Positions 34,950-43,439 of a DNA stretch of 64,000 nucleotides are shown here, in pieces. Below the pieces are notes generated by a model. The model ran no database searches, was not told the DNA's origin, and saw nothing but the letters and a program-made list of their open reading frames with translations. Made by a program: the position numbers and the translations under genes. Position 1 is the stretch's first letter. Each line of letters starts with the position of its first letter. This stretch comes from Catalinimonas alkaloidigena (GTDB lineage Bacteria > Bacteroidota > Bacteroidia > Cytophagales > Flexibacteraceae): NCBI RefSeq assembly GCF_900100765.1, contig NZ_FNFO01000003.1:595348-659347 (forward strand), read 5' to 3'.

Positions 34950-36371
34950 TCCTCTGGCGGCCGTTTGCGTGCGCACGTACACCCCCGGTTGGCCGGATGG
35001 CTGGTACTGTTCGCGTAGCGTTGGGATGCGGAAGAACAACTGCGGGACCATTTCTTCCTGGTCGATGATGACGTCGGGCGGATCGTTCACGAAATTTTCG
35101 TACACGTCTACCACCGCCCGGTAGGTGTCCAGCCCGTGTAAATGCTTTTTCGCCAGATTCCAGTCGAGGTAAGGCGTGGCCAGCGCATGATCCTGATAAG
35201 CAACCAGCGCATCGCCCAACACGAGTACACGCTTGCCAGATGCAATGTCGCGGGCCGGATCTTCGCTTCGCTCCACCAGGTAATCGTCCAGGGGGCCCAA
35301 CGCCTCTGCGCTCATCCATTGAGGTCCGTACAGCGACGCCACCACCGCCAGCACCAGCACGCCGAATCCGGCTTCGTACTGCCACCGCTTCCGGGCCAGC
35401 ACAAATACGTGCGTGATGAAATAAGCGGCCGCAGGCACCAGCACCATGAACTGCGACGGCGTTCGCCGGTAATCGAAAAAGATCACGGCCACGCCACCGA
35501 TCACCCACATTACCATAATCTGCTGGCAGATGCTCTGGTAATTGGTGTACTGATGGTTGCCGCTCATCATCAGCGCACCTGCCAGCATGAGCAGCACCGG
35601 AATACCGAAAATGATCGCCAGCGTCTGGTATTCGGCAAAGTTCACCGAGGCCAGCGATAACAACGTGGCCCAATAGTTTCGATAGAAGAGTAGGGCCGCA
35701 TCGTACCAATAGTAGTACAGAAAGGCAATGGCAATGGGCAGCGCAGCACCGATCAGAATCAGGACGTATTGCCGGGCGGTAGTGCCTGAATAAAGCAGAA
35801 AAGCTAAAATGGGCAACGCCAGAAACACCAGAATGGGCAGGTGAAACAGCGCCGCAATGCCTACAAACAGGCCGATGAAAAACAGATCGTCGTCTTCGAG
35901 TCCCAGTCGTATGTGGCGGAAAACGCGGTGCAGCGCCGGAAGCAGAAACGTGACGGCCATCAGCGCGGGCGAGAGCGTCAGAAAATCGAAGAAGAGACTG
36001 CTGACCAATACGTACATCAGGCCCGGCAGCGAAGTGCGGTCCGGATACACGTCGTCTTGGTCCATGTAGCGATTGAACAGAAACGCCTGCACGGCCACCA
36101 GCACCAGCGCCGCCCACTGGAACGCCAGCTGCGACTTGCCGAACAGCGTATGCAGCAGGCCATAGACCACACTGGCCAGCGGGGCGGTGGTATCCCATAC
36201 GTCGCGGTACATTACGGCCCCGTGGCTTACTTTTTCACCCACCACCATCCAACCTACTTCGGTCACGGTCAGGGGCGTCGTGCCCAGAAGCCACGGCAGC
36301 CGGAGCCCCACCAGAATTACCAGAAGCGCTACCAGACGCAGGGGCGAGATTGTTTTAAAGAAGCTGATCAC
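34944..36371 (-). CDS. Polytopic membrane protein, GT-C glycosyltransferase-like
   Basis: A 475-residue protein with about ten membrane segments and a soluble C-terminal domain of roughly 110 residues. Near the N-terminus WDTTAPLASVVYGLLH, in the first extracytoplasmic loop after TM1, resembles the Asp-containing motif of PMT/ArnT-like GT-C glycosyltransferases that use lipid-linked sugars. The rest shows no diagnostic motif, so the call is tentative; it may instead belong to an uncharacterised Bacteroidota membrane family. It starts 100 bp from rbfA in divergent orientation. Confidence 0.7.
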   Translation of the reverse strand: MISFFKTISPLRLVALLVILVGLRLPWLLGTTPLTVTEVGWMVVGEKVSHGAVMYRDVWDTTAPLASVVYGLLHTLFGKSQLAFQWAALVLVAVQAFLFNRYMDQDDVYPDRTSLPGLMYVLVSSLFFDFLTLSPALMAVTFLLPALHRVFRHIRLGLEDDDLFFIGLFVGIAALFHLPILVFLALPILAFLLYSGTTARQYVLILIGAALPIAIAFLYYYWYDAALLFYRNYWATLLSLASVNFAEYQTLAIIFGIPVLLMLAGALMMSGNHQYTNYQSICQQIMVMWVIGGVAVIFFDYRRTPSQFMVLVPAAAYFITHVFVLARKRWQYEAGFGVLVLAVVASLYGPQWMSAEALGPLDDYLVERSEDPARDIASGKRVLVLGDALVAYQDHALATPYLDWNLAKKHLHGLDTYRAVVDVYENFVNDPPDVIIDQEEMVPQLFFRIPTLREQYQPSGQPGVYVRTQTAARGL

Positions 36372-36427
36372 GATTGGTGAACTTTTATGAAATACGATGC
36401 ATTTGCTACATGGAAAGCTGCGAAAAT

Positions 36428-36458
36428 ATTGGGAGAAAGAAAATAAGACGTAACTTTG
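36428..36458 (+). promoter_or_regulatory. Promoter of rbfA
   Basis: ATTG (36428-36431), 19 nt, TAACTTTG (36451-36458), matching the Bacteroidota promoter with one mismatch in the -33 box. The -7 box is 13 bp before the rbfA ATG, so the leader is very short. Confidence 0.65.
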
Positions 36459-36471
36459 CAGCCCTTATTTT

Positions 36472-36873
36472 ATGGAAAGCCAGCGACAACAGAAATTTGC
36501 GAGATTGCTCCAGCGGGATTTGGCTACCATTTTCCAACAAGATAGTAAGCATTGGTTCGATGGGGCGTTTATCACGGTGACTAGCGTGCGCGTGAGCCCC
36601 GATCTCAGTGTGGCCAAAGTCTACCTTAGCTTCCTGCTAACAAAAGATCCACAGGGCCTTTTGGAACGCATCGAAGAGCGGAATAAACAGATCCGTCATC
36701 AACTGGCGGCTCGTATCAAAAACCAAGTCCGCATCATTCCCGAGTTACGTTTTTACCCGGATGATACCGCTGAATACGCTTCGCACATCGACTCTCTCCT
36801 AGACAAGCTGGACATTCCACCGGAGGAAAATGATGAAGACGTTAACCGCACCCGCACGGACCGAAACGAGTAG
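36472..36873 (+). CDS. rbfA: 30S ribosome-binding factor A
   Basis: A 133-residue RbfA, a KH-fold factor for late 30S maturation and cold adaptation. It matches by SQRQQKFARLLQRDLATIFQ, the VTSVRVSPDLSVAKVYLSFL strand and the conserved PELRFYPDDTAEYASHIDSLL. The charged tail (EENDEDVNRTRTDRNE) is an extension. It heads a probable operon with a methyltransferase and a LolC/E-like permease. Confidence 0.95.
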   Translation: MESQRQQKFARLLQRDLATIFQQDSKHWFDGAFITVTSVRVSPDLSVAKVYLSFLLTKDPQGLLERIEERNKQIRHQLAARIKNQVRIIPELRFYPDDTAEYASHIDSLLDKLDIPPEENDEDVNRTRTDRNE

Positions 36874-36883
36874 TTCGTGTACT

Positions 36884-37693
36884 ATGCAATACGAAAGTCT
36901 GAAGACCAACCTGAACGACCTATTTGGGACTACAGGTTTCTATCGAAAAATTCTCTACTTTCTGCTCGACCTGCTGCTGCTCCGTTCCTGGCACATCCAC
37001 AAGGAGATCAAGCTGTGGGGTAGAAAGTTGCGCAAGCAGTCCATTCACATTTTGGATGCCGGCACCGGTTTTGGGCAGAACGCCTGGTACCTGAGCCGCG
37101 TGAGCGACAAATGGAGTGTACTGGCGGTGGATGTAAAAGAAGACCAGGTCTGTTCCTGTAACTCTTTCTTCCACCAATCCGGGGTCGACAATGTGTTTTG
37201 TAAAACACAGGACCTGAACGACCTGGACCGCCCCGATTCGTTCGACCTGGAGTTGTCAGTCGACGTACTGACCTACATTCAGGACGACGTACAGGTGCTT
37301 ACCAACATGTACCGCGCGCTTAAACCCGGCGGGATGCTGCTGATTTGCAGCCCCTCGCGGCAAGCCGGCACGTCGACGCTCGACGGCGCAGACGCCATGC
37401 AACTCGACTCCCGGATTCGTCCCGGGTACGACAAGCAGGAGTTGCGCGAAAAACTGTGCGCGGCGGGCTTCCGCAAAATTGCGATGCGCTACATCTACGG
37501 CCGGGCCGGACGCCTTTCGTGGCTGCTTTCCATGAAGTACCCCGCCACGCTGCTCCAGCGTTCCTCGGCGTTTCTGTGGCTGCTGATTCCCTACTACATG
37601 GTGGTCTATCCGTTCTGCTTCGTGTTGAACTGGCTGGACATGCGCTGGAACCACCGCAGTGGCATGGGACTGCTGGTCAAAGCCTGGAAATAA
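36884..37693 (+). CDS. Class I SAM-dependent methyltransferase
   Basis: A 269-residue methyltransferase with the SAM motif HILDAGTGFGQNAWYL, an acidic end of strand 2 (LAVDVKEDQ), and FDLELSVDVLTYIQDDVQVL / ALKPGGMLLICSPS. The C-terminal 60 residues contain a hydrophobic segment (FLWLLIPYYMVVYPFCFVL), suggesting membrane association, perhaps on a lipid or quinone substrate. I start at ATG 36884, 10 bp after rbfA; another in-frame ATG at 36830 would overlap rbfA by 44 bp. Confidence 0.85.
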   Translation: MQYESLKTNLNDLFGTTGFYRKILYFLLDLLLLRSWHIHKEIKLWGRKLRKQSIHILDAGTGFGQNAWYLSRVSDKWSVLAVDVKEDQVCSCNSFFHQSGVDNVFCKTQDLNDLDRPDSFDLELSVDVLTYIQDDVQVLTNMYRALKPGGMLLICSPSRQAGTSTLDGADAMQLDSRIRPGYDKQELREKLCAAGFRKIAMRYIYGRAGRLSWLLSMKYPATLLQRSSAFLWLLIPYYMVVYPFCFVLNWLDMRWNHRSGMGLLVKAWK

Positions 37694-37750
37694 AATCCGA
37701 AAATCCTTCCGGCAGTCGTTATCTTGCTAACGTTCCTGAGTTACTGACGT

Positions 37751-38977
37751 ATGCAACTGCCCCTGTTTGTCGCCAAACGCTACTTCTTTTCCCGCAAGAA
37801 AAAGAGCTTCATCAGCATCATCTCGGTGATTTCCATGCTGGGGGTCGCCGTGGGCGTTACGGCGCTGGTGGTGGCGTTGTCGGTATTCAATGGGCTTGAG
37901 GACATGATCCGCCGCCTGTACGGCACGTTCGATCCGGAAATTAAAATCAGCGCGGCCGAAGGCAAGTCGTTTGAAATAGACAGCGCCATGCTCGAGCAAC
38001 TTCGCACGGCCGAGGGCGTACGGTACGTCACAGAAGTGATCGAAGACAATGCGCTGATGCGCTACCGCGACGCCCACATGGTCGTGAAGGTGAAGGGCGT
38101 CAGCGACAACTTCACCAAACAGGCCCGCCTCGACTCGGCGCTGGTGAGCGGGCAACTGGTCCTATCCAAAGCCGATACCAACTATGCCATCGTAGGGTTA
38201 GGCGTGCAGTACGCGCTGAACATAGTGCTCGACAATCACTTTTATCCGCTGCAACTCTGGCACCCCAAGAAAACCCGACAGGTGGGCCTGAGTCCCGAAA
38301 GCGCCTTCACCCGGATGAACATCCGGCCAGGCGGCGTTTTTTCGATCGAACAGCATTTCGACGATAACTACGTGTTTGTGCCCCTCAGCTTCGCCGAGGC
38401 GCTCACGAGCTACGGCAACCGACGTACTTCCTTGGAGATTCAGACAGAACCGGGGAGCGACCTGGAGGCGGTGCAGAAACGCCTCAAAGCCTTACTCGGC
38501 GACGCCTTTCTGGTGCAAAACTCCGATGAGCAGCACGCCAGCCTGATCCGCGCCATCCGGGTCGAACGCCTGTTTGTGTTTCTGACCTTTGCGTTTATTC
38601 TGGGTATCGCCTCGTTCAACATTTTCTTCTCCTTAAGCATGCTTGCCATCGAAAAGAAGCACGACGTGGCGGTCTTTTATGCACTGGGCGCAACGCCCGG
38701 CTTCATCCGTCGCCTTTTTATGAACGAAGGGGCGCTCATCGCCTTCACGGGCGCGGCCATCGGTCTGGTAGGGGGCTTGATCTTCTGCCTTTTGCAACAG
38801 CATTACGGCATTATTTCCATGGGCATGCAGACTTCCATTTTAGACGCCTACCCCATCAAAATCCAGTGGGAAGACTTTGTTTTTTCTGCGTTGCTGATCA
38901 TCGTCATCACGTTGCTGGCTACGTACCGCCCCGCCTCCCAGGCAGCCAGTACGTCCCTACTCGAACTGCAGGTTTGA
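37751..38977 (+). CDS. LolC/LolE-like ABC transporter permease (FtsX family)
   Basis: A 408-residue permease with the LolC/E layout: TM1 (SIISVISMLGVAVGVTALVV), a large periplasmic domain (about 55-265), then three TM segments near the C-terminus. The N-terminal FVAKRYFFSRKKKSFISIIS is diagnostic. It should export outer-membrane lipoproteins from the inner membrane with a LolD-type ATPase; no ATPase gene is adjacent. It lies 57 bp after the methyltransferase gene. Confidence 0.92.
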   Translation: MQLPLFVAKRYFFSRKKKSFISIISVISMLGVAVGVTALVVALSVFNGLEDMIRRLYGTFDPEIKISAAEGKSFEIDSAMLEQLRTAEGVRYVTEVIEDNALMRYRDAHMVVKVKGVSDNFTKQARLDSALVSGQLVLSKADTNYAIVGLGVQYALNIVLDNHFYPLQLWHPKKTRQVGLSPESAFTRMNIRPGGVFSIEQHFDDNYVFVPLSFAEALTSYGNRRTSLEIQTEPGSDLEAVQKRLKALLGDAFLVQNSDEQHASLIRAIRVERLFVFLTFAFILGIASFNIFFSLSMLAIEKKHDVAVFYALGATPGFIRRLFMNEGALIAFTGAAIGLVGGLIFCLLQQHYGIISMGMQTSILDAYPIKIQWEDFVFSALLIIVITLLATYRPASQAASTSLLELQV

Positions 38978-39152
38978 GGCTTTGGCGAAAGTTGGCCTCA
39001 AAGGTTGCTTTATCCTTAAATTAAATCCTGCAATTTTTACATTTTGACAACAGTAATGACCTTTCTGTAAAGAATTATTAACTCAAATTAAAAGGATTTT
39101 AATTTCAGGTTACAGCGCTATTTCTTAACATTGGAGATTTATTGCGCTACCC

Positions 39153-42053
39153 ATGCACGTATCTAAAGCCAAGCCATTTCAGATCATTTATTCGCTCTAT
39201 GGCCACGAGTACCTCGGTTACCTGATCGAATCGTTCGTGGTGCAAAAAGATGATCATGGTCGGCTCACCCTCCAGCATCAGAACATCTCGGCGAAAAACG
39301 CTCCCGAATTTGCCGAGGGCCTCGACGAAACCGACTTTCGGTTGATCGAACTAATGGACCAGATCCAGCACGATACCATCGTCAAGACGTTCTCTCCGAA
39401 AAAAATTTCCACGACCGATTTTTACCTGAAGGTGTACGATCCTGAAAAAGGCGACAAAGCGCTTCAGGAACGCATCGACGCCTTTATCGAAACCCGCAAA
39501 TCGGAAATTCTGCCGCTGCTCCGCGACAAAATGATCTTCGAGATGGGCAACGACGGCGAACCGACCTGGCGGCAGGTGTATATGTCGGAAGAAAAGGCCA
39601 CGGTGTTGTTCCACTTTCGGCGGAACGAGGACAACACGCACTATTTCCCGACGATCAAGTACAAAGGCGAAAAGCTCGATTTTCAGTACAAAAATGCGAT
39701 GATCGTGTGCCGGGAACCGGCCTGGATGCTGCTGGGAAACTGCCTGTACGACTTTGAGAAAAACGTAGATGGCAACAAGCTGAAGCCTTTCCTCAACAAG
39801 AAGTTTATCACCATTCCGCGGAAGGTGGAAGAGATGTACTTCAAAAAATTCGTGGCACCGCTCGTAGAGTCGTACGACGTTTACGCCAAGGGCTTTGAGA
39901 TCACGTGTGATGAACTTCAGCCCGAGCCGGTCCTTATGTTTTCGGAAATGACCGACAGCAACGGCAACGACGGCGAACTGGAGTTTACGCTCTGCTATGC
40001 GTACGGAGCGTTTACGTTCGAGGCCGATCCGCAGCAGCCGGTGAGCGTGGCCGTCGAGACGGTAGGCGACTCGTACGTTTTCCACCGCATTCGCCGCAAG
40101 AAGGCGTGCGAACAAGCAGTGGTCGAAAAGCTCAAGACCCTGGGCCTGAATTTCGGGACGGGTAACCGCCACCGCGTGCCTCGACAGGAAGGTTTTCAGT
40201 GGCTGGCCGATCACGTAGAGGCACTGCGGGAGCAAGGCTACACCATCCGCCAGCAACAGCAGGACGACAAGCGTTACTTCCTCGGCAAATCGTCGATCAA
40301 CCTGGAAATCACCGAGAACCGCGACTGGTTCGACATCCACGCCATTGTGCGCTTCGGCGACTTTGAAGTGGCGTTTCTGAAACTGCGGAACCTGATTTTG
40401 CAGAAAAAACGGGAGTTTACGCTGCCCAACGGCGAAGTGGCGGTGATTCCGGAAGAGTGGTTCGTTCGCTACTCAGAGCTACTGGCCTTTACGGAAGAGC
40501 AGCGAAACGGACACGTTTCCGAAAACCTGAAGTTGCAGAAACATCACCTGGCGCTGATCAAAGAACTGGAACAGGGCAACCTGGCGCAGGTAACCATCAG
40601 CCGCAAGCTGGAAAAGCTGCGTGAATTCGAACAGATCGAAGATGTTCCTCTGCCACAGGGCTTTAACGGCACGTTGCGGCCTTACCAGAAGGCGGGCTAC
40701 AACTGGATGCTCTTCCTGAACAAGTACCGGTTCGGGGGCTGTCTGGCCGACGACATGGGCCTGGGCAAAACCGTGCAGACGCTGGCGCTGCTCCAGCAAC
40801 AGAAAGAAGCGGGTGTGGAACAGGCGTCGCTCCTGGTGCTGCCCACGTCGCTCATCTACAACTGGGAAGTGGAAGCGCGCCGCTTTACGCCCGAACTGCG
40901 CATCTTTACCTACATTGGAACCTCACGCGAAAAGGACATCTCGATTTTCCAGAATTACGACGTCATTCTGACTTCATATGGCATCGCGCGCATCGACATT
41001 GACCTCCTCAAGCAGTACTTCTTCAACTACGTGATTCTGGACGAATCGCAGGCCATCAAAAACCCGTCGTCAAACATCGCGCGGGCGGTGCGGAAGTTCA
41101 ACGCACGCAATCGCCTGATTCTGACGGGGACGCCGCTCGAAAACAGCACGATGGACCTCTGGTCGCAAATCAGCTTCGTAAACCCGGGTCTGCTGGGCAA
41201 CCAACATTTCTTCCGGCACGAGTTCCTGAATCCGATCGAGAAGAAACACGACGAGGTGAAGACGCAGCGGCTCTACAACATCATCAAACCGTTTGTGCTC
41301 CGTCGGCACAAGTCGCAGGTCGCCCGCGAACTGCCCGAAAAGGTGGACCACGTGCAGTATTGCGACATGAGCGAGACGCAACAGAAGATTTACGAGGAAT
41401 CGAAATCGTATTACCGCAACAAAATTCTCGATTACATCGAGCACAACGGCGTGTCGCAGTCGCAACTGCTGCTGCTGCAAGGCCTCACCGCCCTGCGTCA
41501 ACTGGCCAATCACCCACGCATGATCGACGAGGGCTACGAAGGAGATTCGGGCAAGATGGAAGACGTGATCTACAAACTGGAAAGCATCCTGGGCGAAAAT
41601 CACAAGGTGCTCATCTTCAGCCAGTTTGTAAAACATCTGCAAATCCTGAAAAGCCGCCTGGACAAGAAAAAGATCAAATACGCTTACCTGGACGGCAGCA
41701 CGAAAGACCGGCAAGCGCAGGTAGAGAAATTTCAGGAAAACGAAAAGTTGCAGATCTTCCTGATCTCGCTAAAGGCCGGGGGCGTGGGCCTGAACCTCAC
41801 CGCCGCCGACTACGTGTTCATTCTCGATCCGTGGTGGAATCCTGCCATTGAGGCGCAGGCCATCGACCGTGCGCACCGCATCGGACAGGAACGGAAGGTG
41901 TTTACCTACAAATTCATCACCCGCGACACGGTAGAAGAGAAAATTCTCGCCCTGCAACACGACAAGCGCAAACTCGCCAGCGAACTGATCACCACGGAAG
42001 AGTCGTTCGTCAAAAGCCTGAGTAAGGAAGACATCATGTCTATCTTGGTTTGA
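39153..42053 (+). CDS. SNF2-family DEAD/DEAH-box helicase-like ATPase
   Basis: A 966-residue SNF2-family DNA translocase. The first 500 residues are a poorly conserved N-terminal region. The ATPase core has DDMGLGKTVQTLAL (motif I), ILDESQAIKNPSS (DESQ, motif II), LILTGTPLENSTMDLWSQ (III), and the second lobe KVLIFSQFVKHLQIL, LISLKAGGVGLNLTAADYV and DRAHRIGQERKVFTYKFI. It likely remodels protein-DNA or RNA-polymerase complexes. It is preceded by a 175-bp AT-rich leader without a clear promoter match. Confidence 0.94.
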   Translation: MHVSKAKPFQIIYSLYGHEYLGYLIESFVVQKDDHGRLTLQHQNISAKNAPEFAEGLDETDFRLIELMDQIQHDTIVKTFSPKKISTTDFYLKVYDPEKGDKALQERIDAFIETRKSEILPLLRDKMIFEMGNDGEPTWRQVYMSEEKATVLFHFRRNEDNTHYFPTIKYKGEKLDFQYKNAMIVCREPAWMLLGNCLYDFEKNVDGNKLKPFLNKKFITIPRKVEEMYFKKFVAPLVESYDVYAKGFEITCDELQPEPVLMFSEMTDSNGNDGELEFTLCYAYGAFTFEADPQQPVSVAVETVGDSYVFHRIRRKKACEQAVVEKLKTLGLNFGTGNRHRVPRQEGFQWLADHVEALREQGYTIRQQQQDDKRYFLGKSSINLEITENRDWFDIHAIVRFGDFEVAFLKLRNLILQKKREFTLPNGEVAVIPEEWFVRYSELLAFTEEQRNGHVSENLKLQKHHLALIKELEQGNLAQVTISRKLEKLREFEQIEDVPLPQGFNGTLRPYQKAGYNWMLFLNKYRFGGCLADDMGLGKTVQTLALLQQQKEAGVEQASLLVLPTSLIYNWEVEARRFTPELRIFTYIGTSREKDISIFQNYDVILTSYGIARIDIDLLKQYFFNYVILDESQAIKNPSSNIARAVRKFNARNRLILTGTPLENSTMDLWSQISFVNPGLLGNQHFFRHEFLNPIEKKHDEVKTQRLYNIIKPFVLRRHKSQVARELPEKVDHVQYCDMSETQQKIYEESKSYYRNKILDYIEHNGVSQSQLLLLQGLTALRQLANHPRMIDEGYEGDSGKMEDVIYKLESILGENHKVLIFSQFVKHLQILKSRLDKKKIKYAYLDGSTKDRQAQVEKFQENEKLQIFLISLKAGGVGLNLTAADYVFILDPWWNPAIEAQAIDRAHRIGQERKVFTYKFITRDTVEEKILALQHDKRKLASELITTEESFVKSLSKEDIMSILV

Positions 42054-42103
42054 GTGCAGGTCCGCGCTATCTTTCGGACTTCTTTCAACTCAACCTTTTT
42101 ACC

Positions 42104-42517
42104 ATGCGCTTCTGGCTCGCTGCTTTTTTCGCCTTTACACTTTTGGTACGGATTGATGTACATGCGCAAACGAGTAGCGCGGTAAGTACAGAAATTTCTA
42201 CGGACACCGTCTTACGAGTAGTTGACGAAATGCCTGAGCCTGTTGGCGGCAAAGCCGCCTTTGGTAACTACCTAAGTAAGACGCTTACTTATCCCAAACT
42301 AGCTCGCAAAGAGAAAATACAGGGTAGGGTATTTGTGGAATTTATTGTTGAGAAAGACGGCTCGCTCACCAACGCACGTATAGTCAAAGGAATCGGTGGC
42401 GGGTGCGACGAAGAAGCACTAAAAGCCATCAACGCTTCTTCGCCCTGGATTCCTGGTAAACATGAGGGCACTCTCACGCGCGTCCGGATGATCATTCCCA
42501 TTACGTTCACTTTGTAA
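42104..42517 (+). CDS. Small periplasmic TonB C-terminal-domain protein
   Basis: A 137-residue protein with signal peptide ending near VDVHAQ-like VHAQ and a TonB/TolA C-terminal fold: FGNYLSKTLTYPKLARKEKI, GRVFVEFIVEKDGSL, and CDEEALKAI. It lacks the N-terminal membrane anchor and Pro-rich spacer of real TonB, so it probably is not an energy transducer. The ATG at 42104 fits the signal peptide. Confidence 0.88.
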   Translation: MRFWLAAFFAFTLLVRIDVHAQTSSAVSTEISTDTVLRVVDEMPEPVGGKAAFGNYLSKTLTYPKLARKEKIQGRVFVEFIVEKDGSLTNARIVKGIGGGCDEEALKAINASSPWIPGKHEGTLTRVRMIIPITFTL

Positions 42518-42535
42518 GATATTGTTTGAGCTGCC

Positions 42536-43438
42536 ATGCGTCTTCTGCTGTTCTTCTGGCTTTGTATTGGCAGTGGAGGAGGCCTTGCAATTGCCCAATA
42601 CGCCGACACAGCTCAGGTCAACAAAAAGAAGCTGACGCGGATCATCCTGGCCGAAAGTGCGTTCTACGTCGCCGGCATGTCGTATTTGCAGTTCATCTGG
42701 TACAAGGACCACGAAGCGGTTCCGTTTCACTTTTACGACGACCACAAAGGCTATCTGCAGATCGACAAGTTCGGACACGTGTTCGGCAGTTACCTGGAAA
42801 GCTACGCAGGTTACCATTTGCTGCGCGATGCGGGCGTCAGTCGTAAAAAGTCCTTGATGTATGGCGGAGCACTCGGGTTTGTGTTGCAAGCCCCCATTGA
42901 AGTGTTCGACGGCTTGTACGAAGGCTGGGGCTTTTCGTGGAGCGATGTGGTGGCCAACGCAACCGGGTCAGCGTTGGTCGTTGGGCAAGAGTTGCTGTTT
43001 CGGGAGCAACTGGTCAAATACAAGTTCAGTTTCTGGCGCTCGCCTTACGCAGCGCAGGCCAACGGTTACATGGGACGCAATTTTTTGCAGAGCCTGTTCC
43101 TCGATTACAACGGGCACACCTACTGGCTGAGCGCCCCGCTGAACAAGCTGGTGTGGCACGAGACACTACCGCCCTGGCTCAGCGTCGCGGCAGGCTACAG
43201 CGCTAACGGCATGTTCGGCGAATTTGAAAACCTTCGCTACTACCGGGGTGTGTGGCTACCCGAAACGGCACGGTATCGGCAATTTCTGCTGTCGCTCGAT
43301 GTGGATTGGACGCGTATTCCCACGCGATCGCGTTTTTTGAAGAAAGTATTTAATGTGCTGTTCTTCGTCAAGGTACCCTTCCCCGCCCTGGAGGTCAACA
43401 CGCAAGGCCAACTGAAAGGCTACTGGCTTTATTTCTAG
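42536..43438 (+). CDS. DUF2279/YfiM-like exported protein
   Basis: A 300-residue protein with a signal peptide and the DUF2279 core: FHFYDDHKGYLQIDKFGHVFGSYL, GALGFVLQAPIEVFDGLYEGWGFSWSDVVANATGS. The remainder contains amphipathic strands that suggest an outer-membrane association. Function is unknown. It follows the TonB-C gene by 18 bp and ends 1 bp from the convergent DsbD-like gene. Confidence 0.88.
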   Translation: MRLLLFFWLCIGSGGGLAIAQYADTAQVNKKKLTRIILAESAFYVAGMSYLQFIWYKDHEAVPFHFYDDHKGYLQIDKFGHVFGSYLESYAGYHLLRDAGVSRKKSLMYGGALGFVLQAPIEVFDGLYEGWGFSWSDVVANATGSALVVGQELLFREQLVKYKFSFWRSPYAAQANGYMGRNFLQSLFLDYNGHTYWLSAPLNKLVWHETLPPWLSVAAGYSANGMFGEFENLRYYRGVWLPETARYRQFLLSLDVDWTRIPTRSRFLKKVFNVLFFVKVPFPALEVNTQGQLKGYWLYF

Positions 43439-43439
43439 T

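Noticed and set aside
34747-36198. 483-codon open frame in another frame of the GT-C-like gene
   Set aside because: Arg/Gly/Ala-rich shadow translation; the 475-residue frame has proper membrane segments and start.
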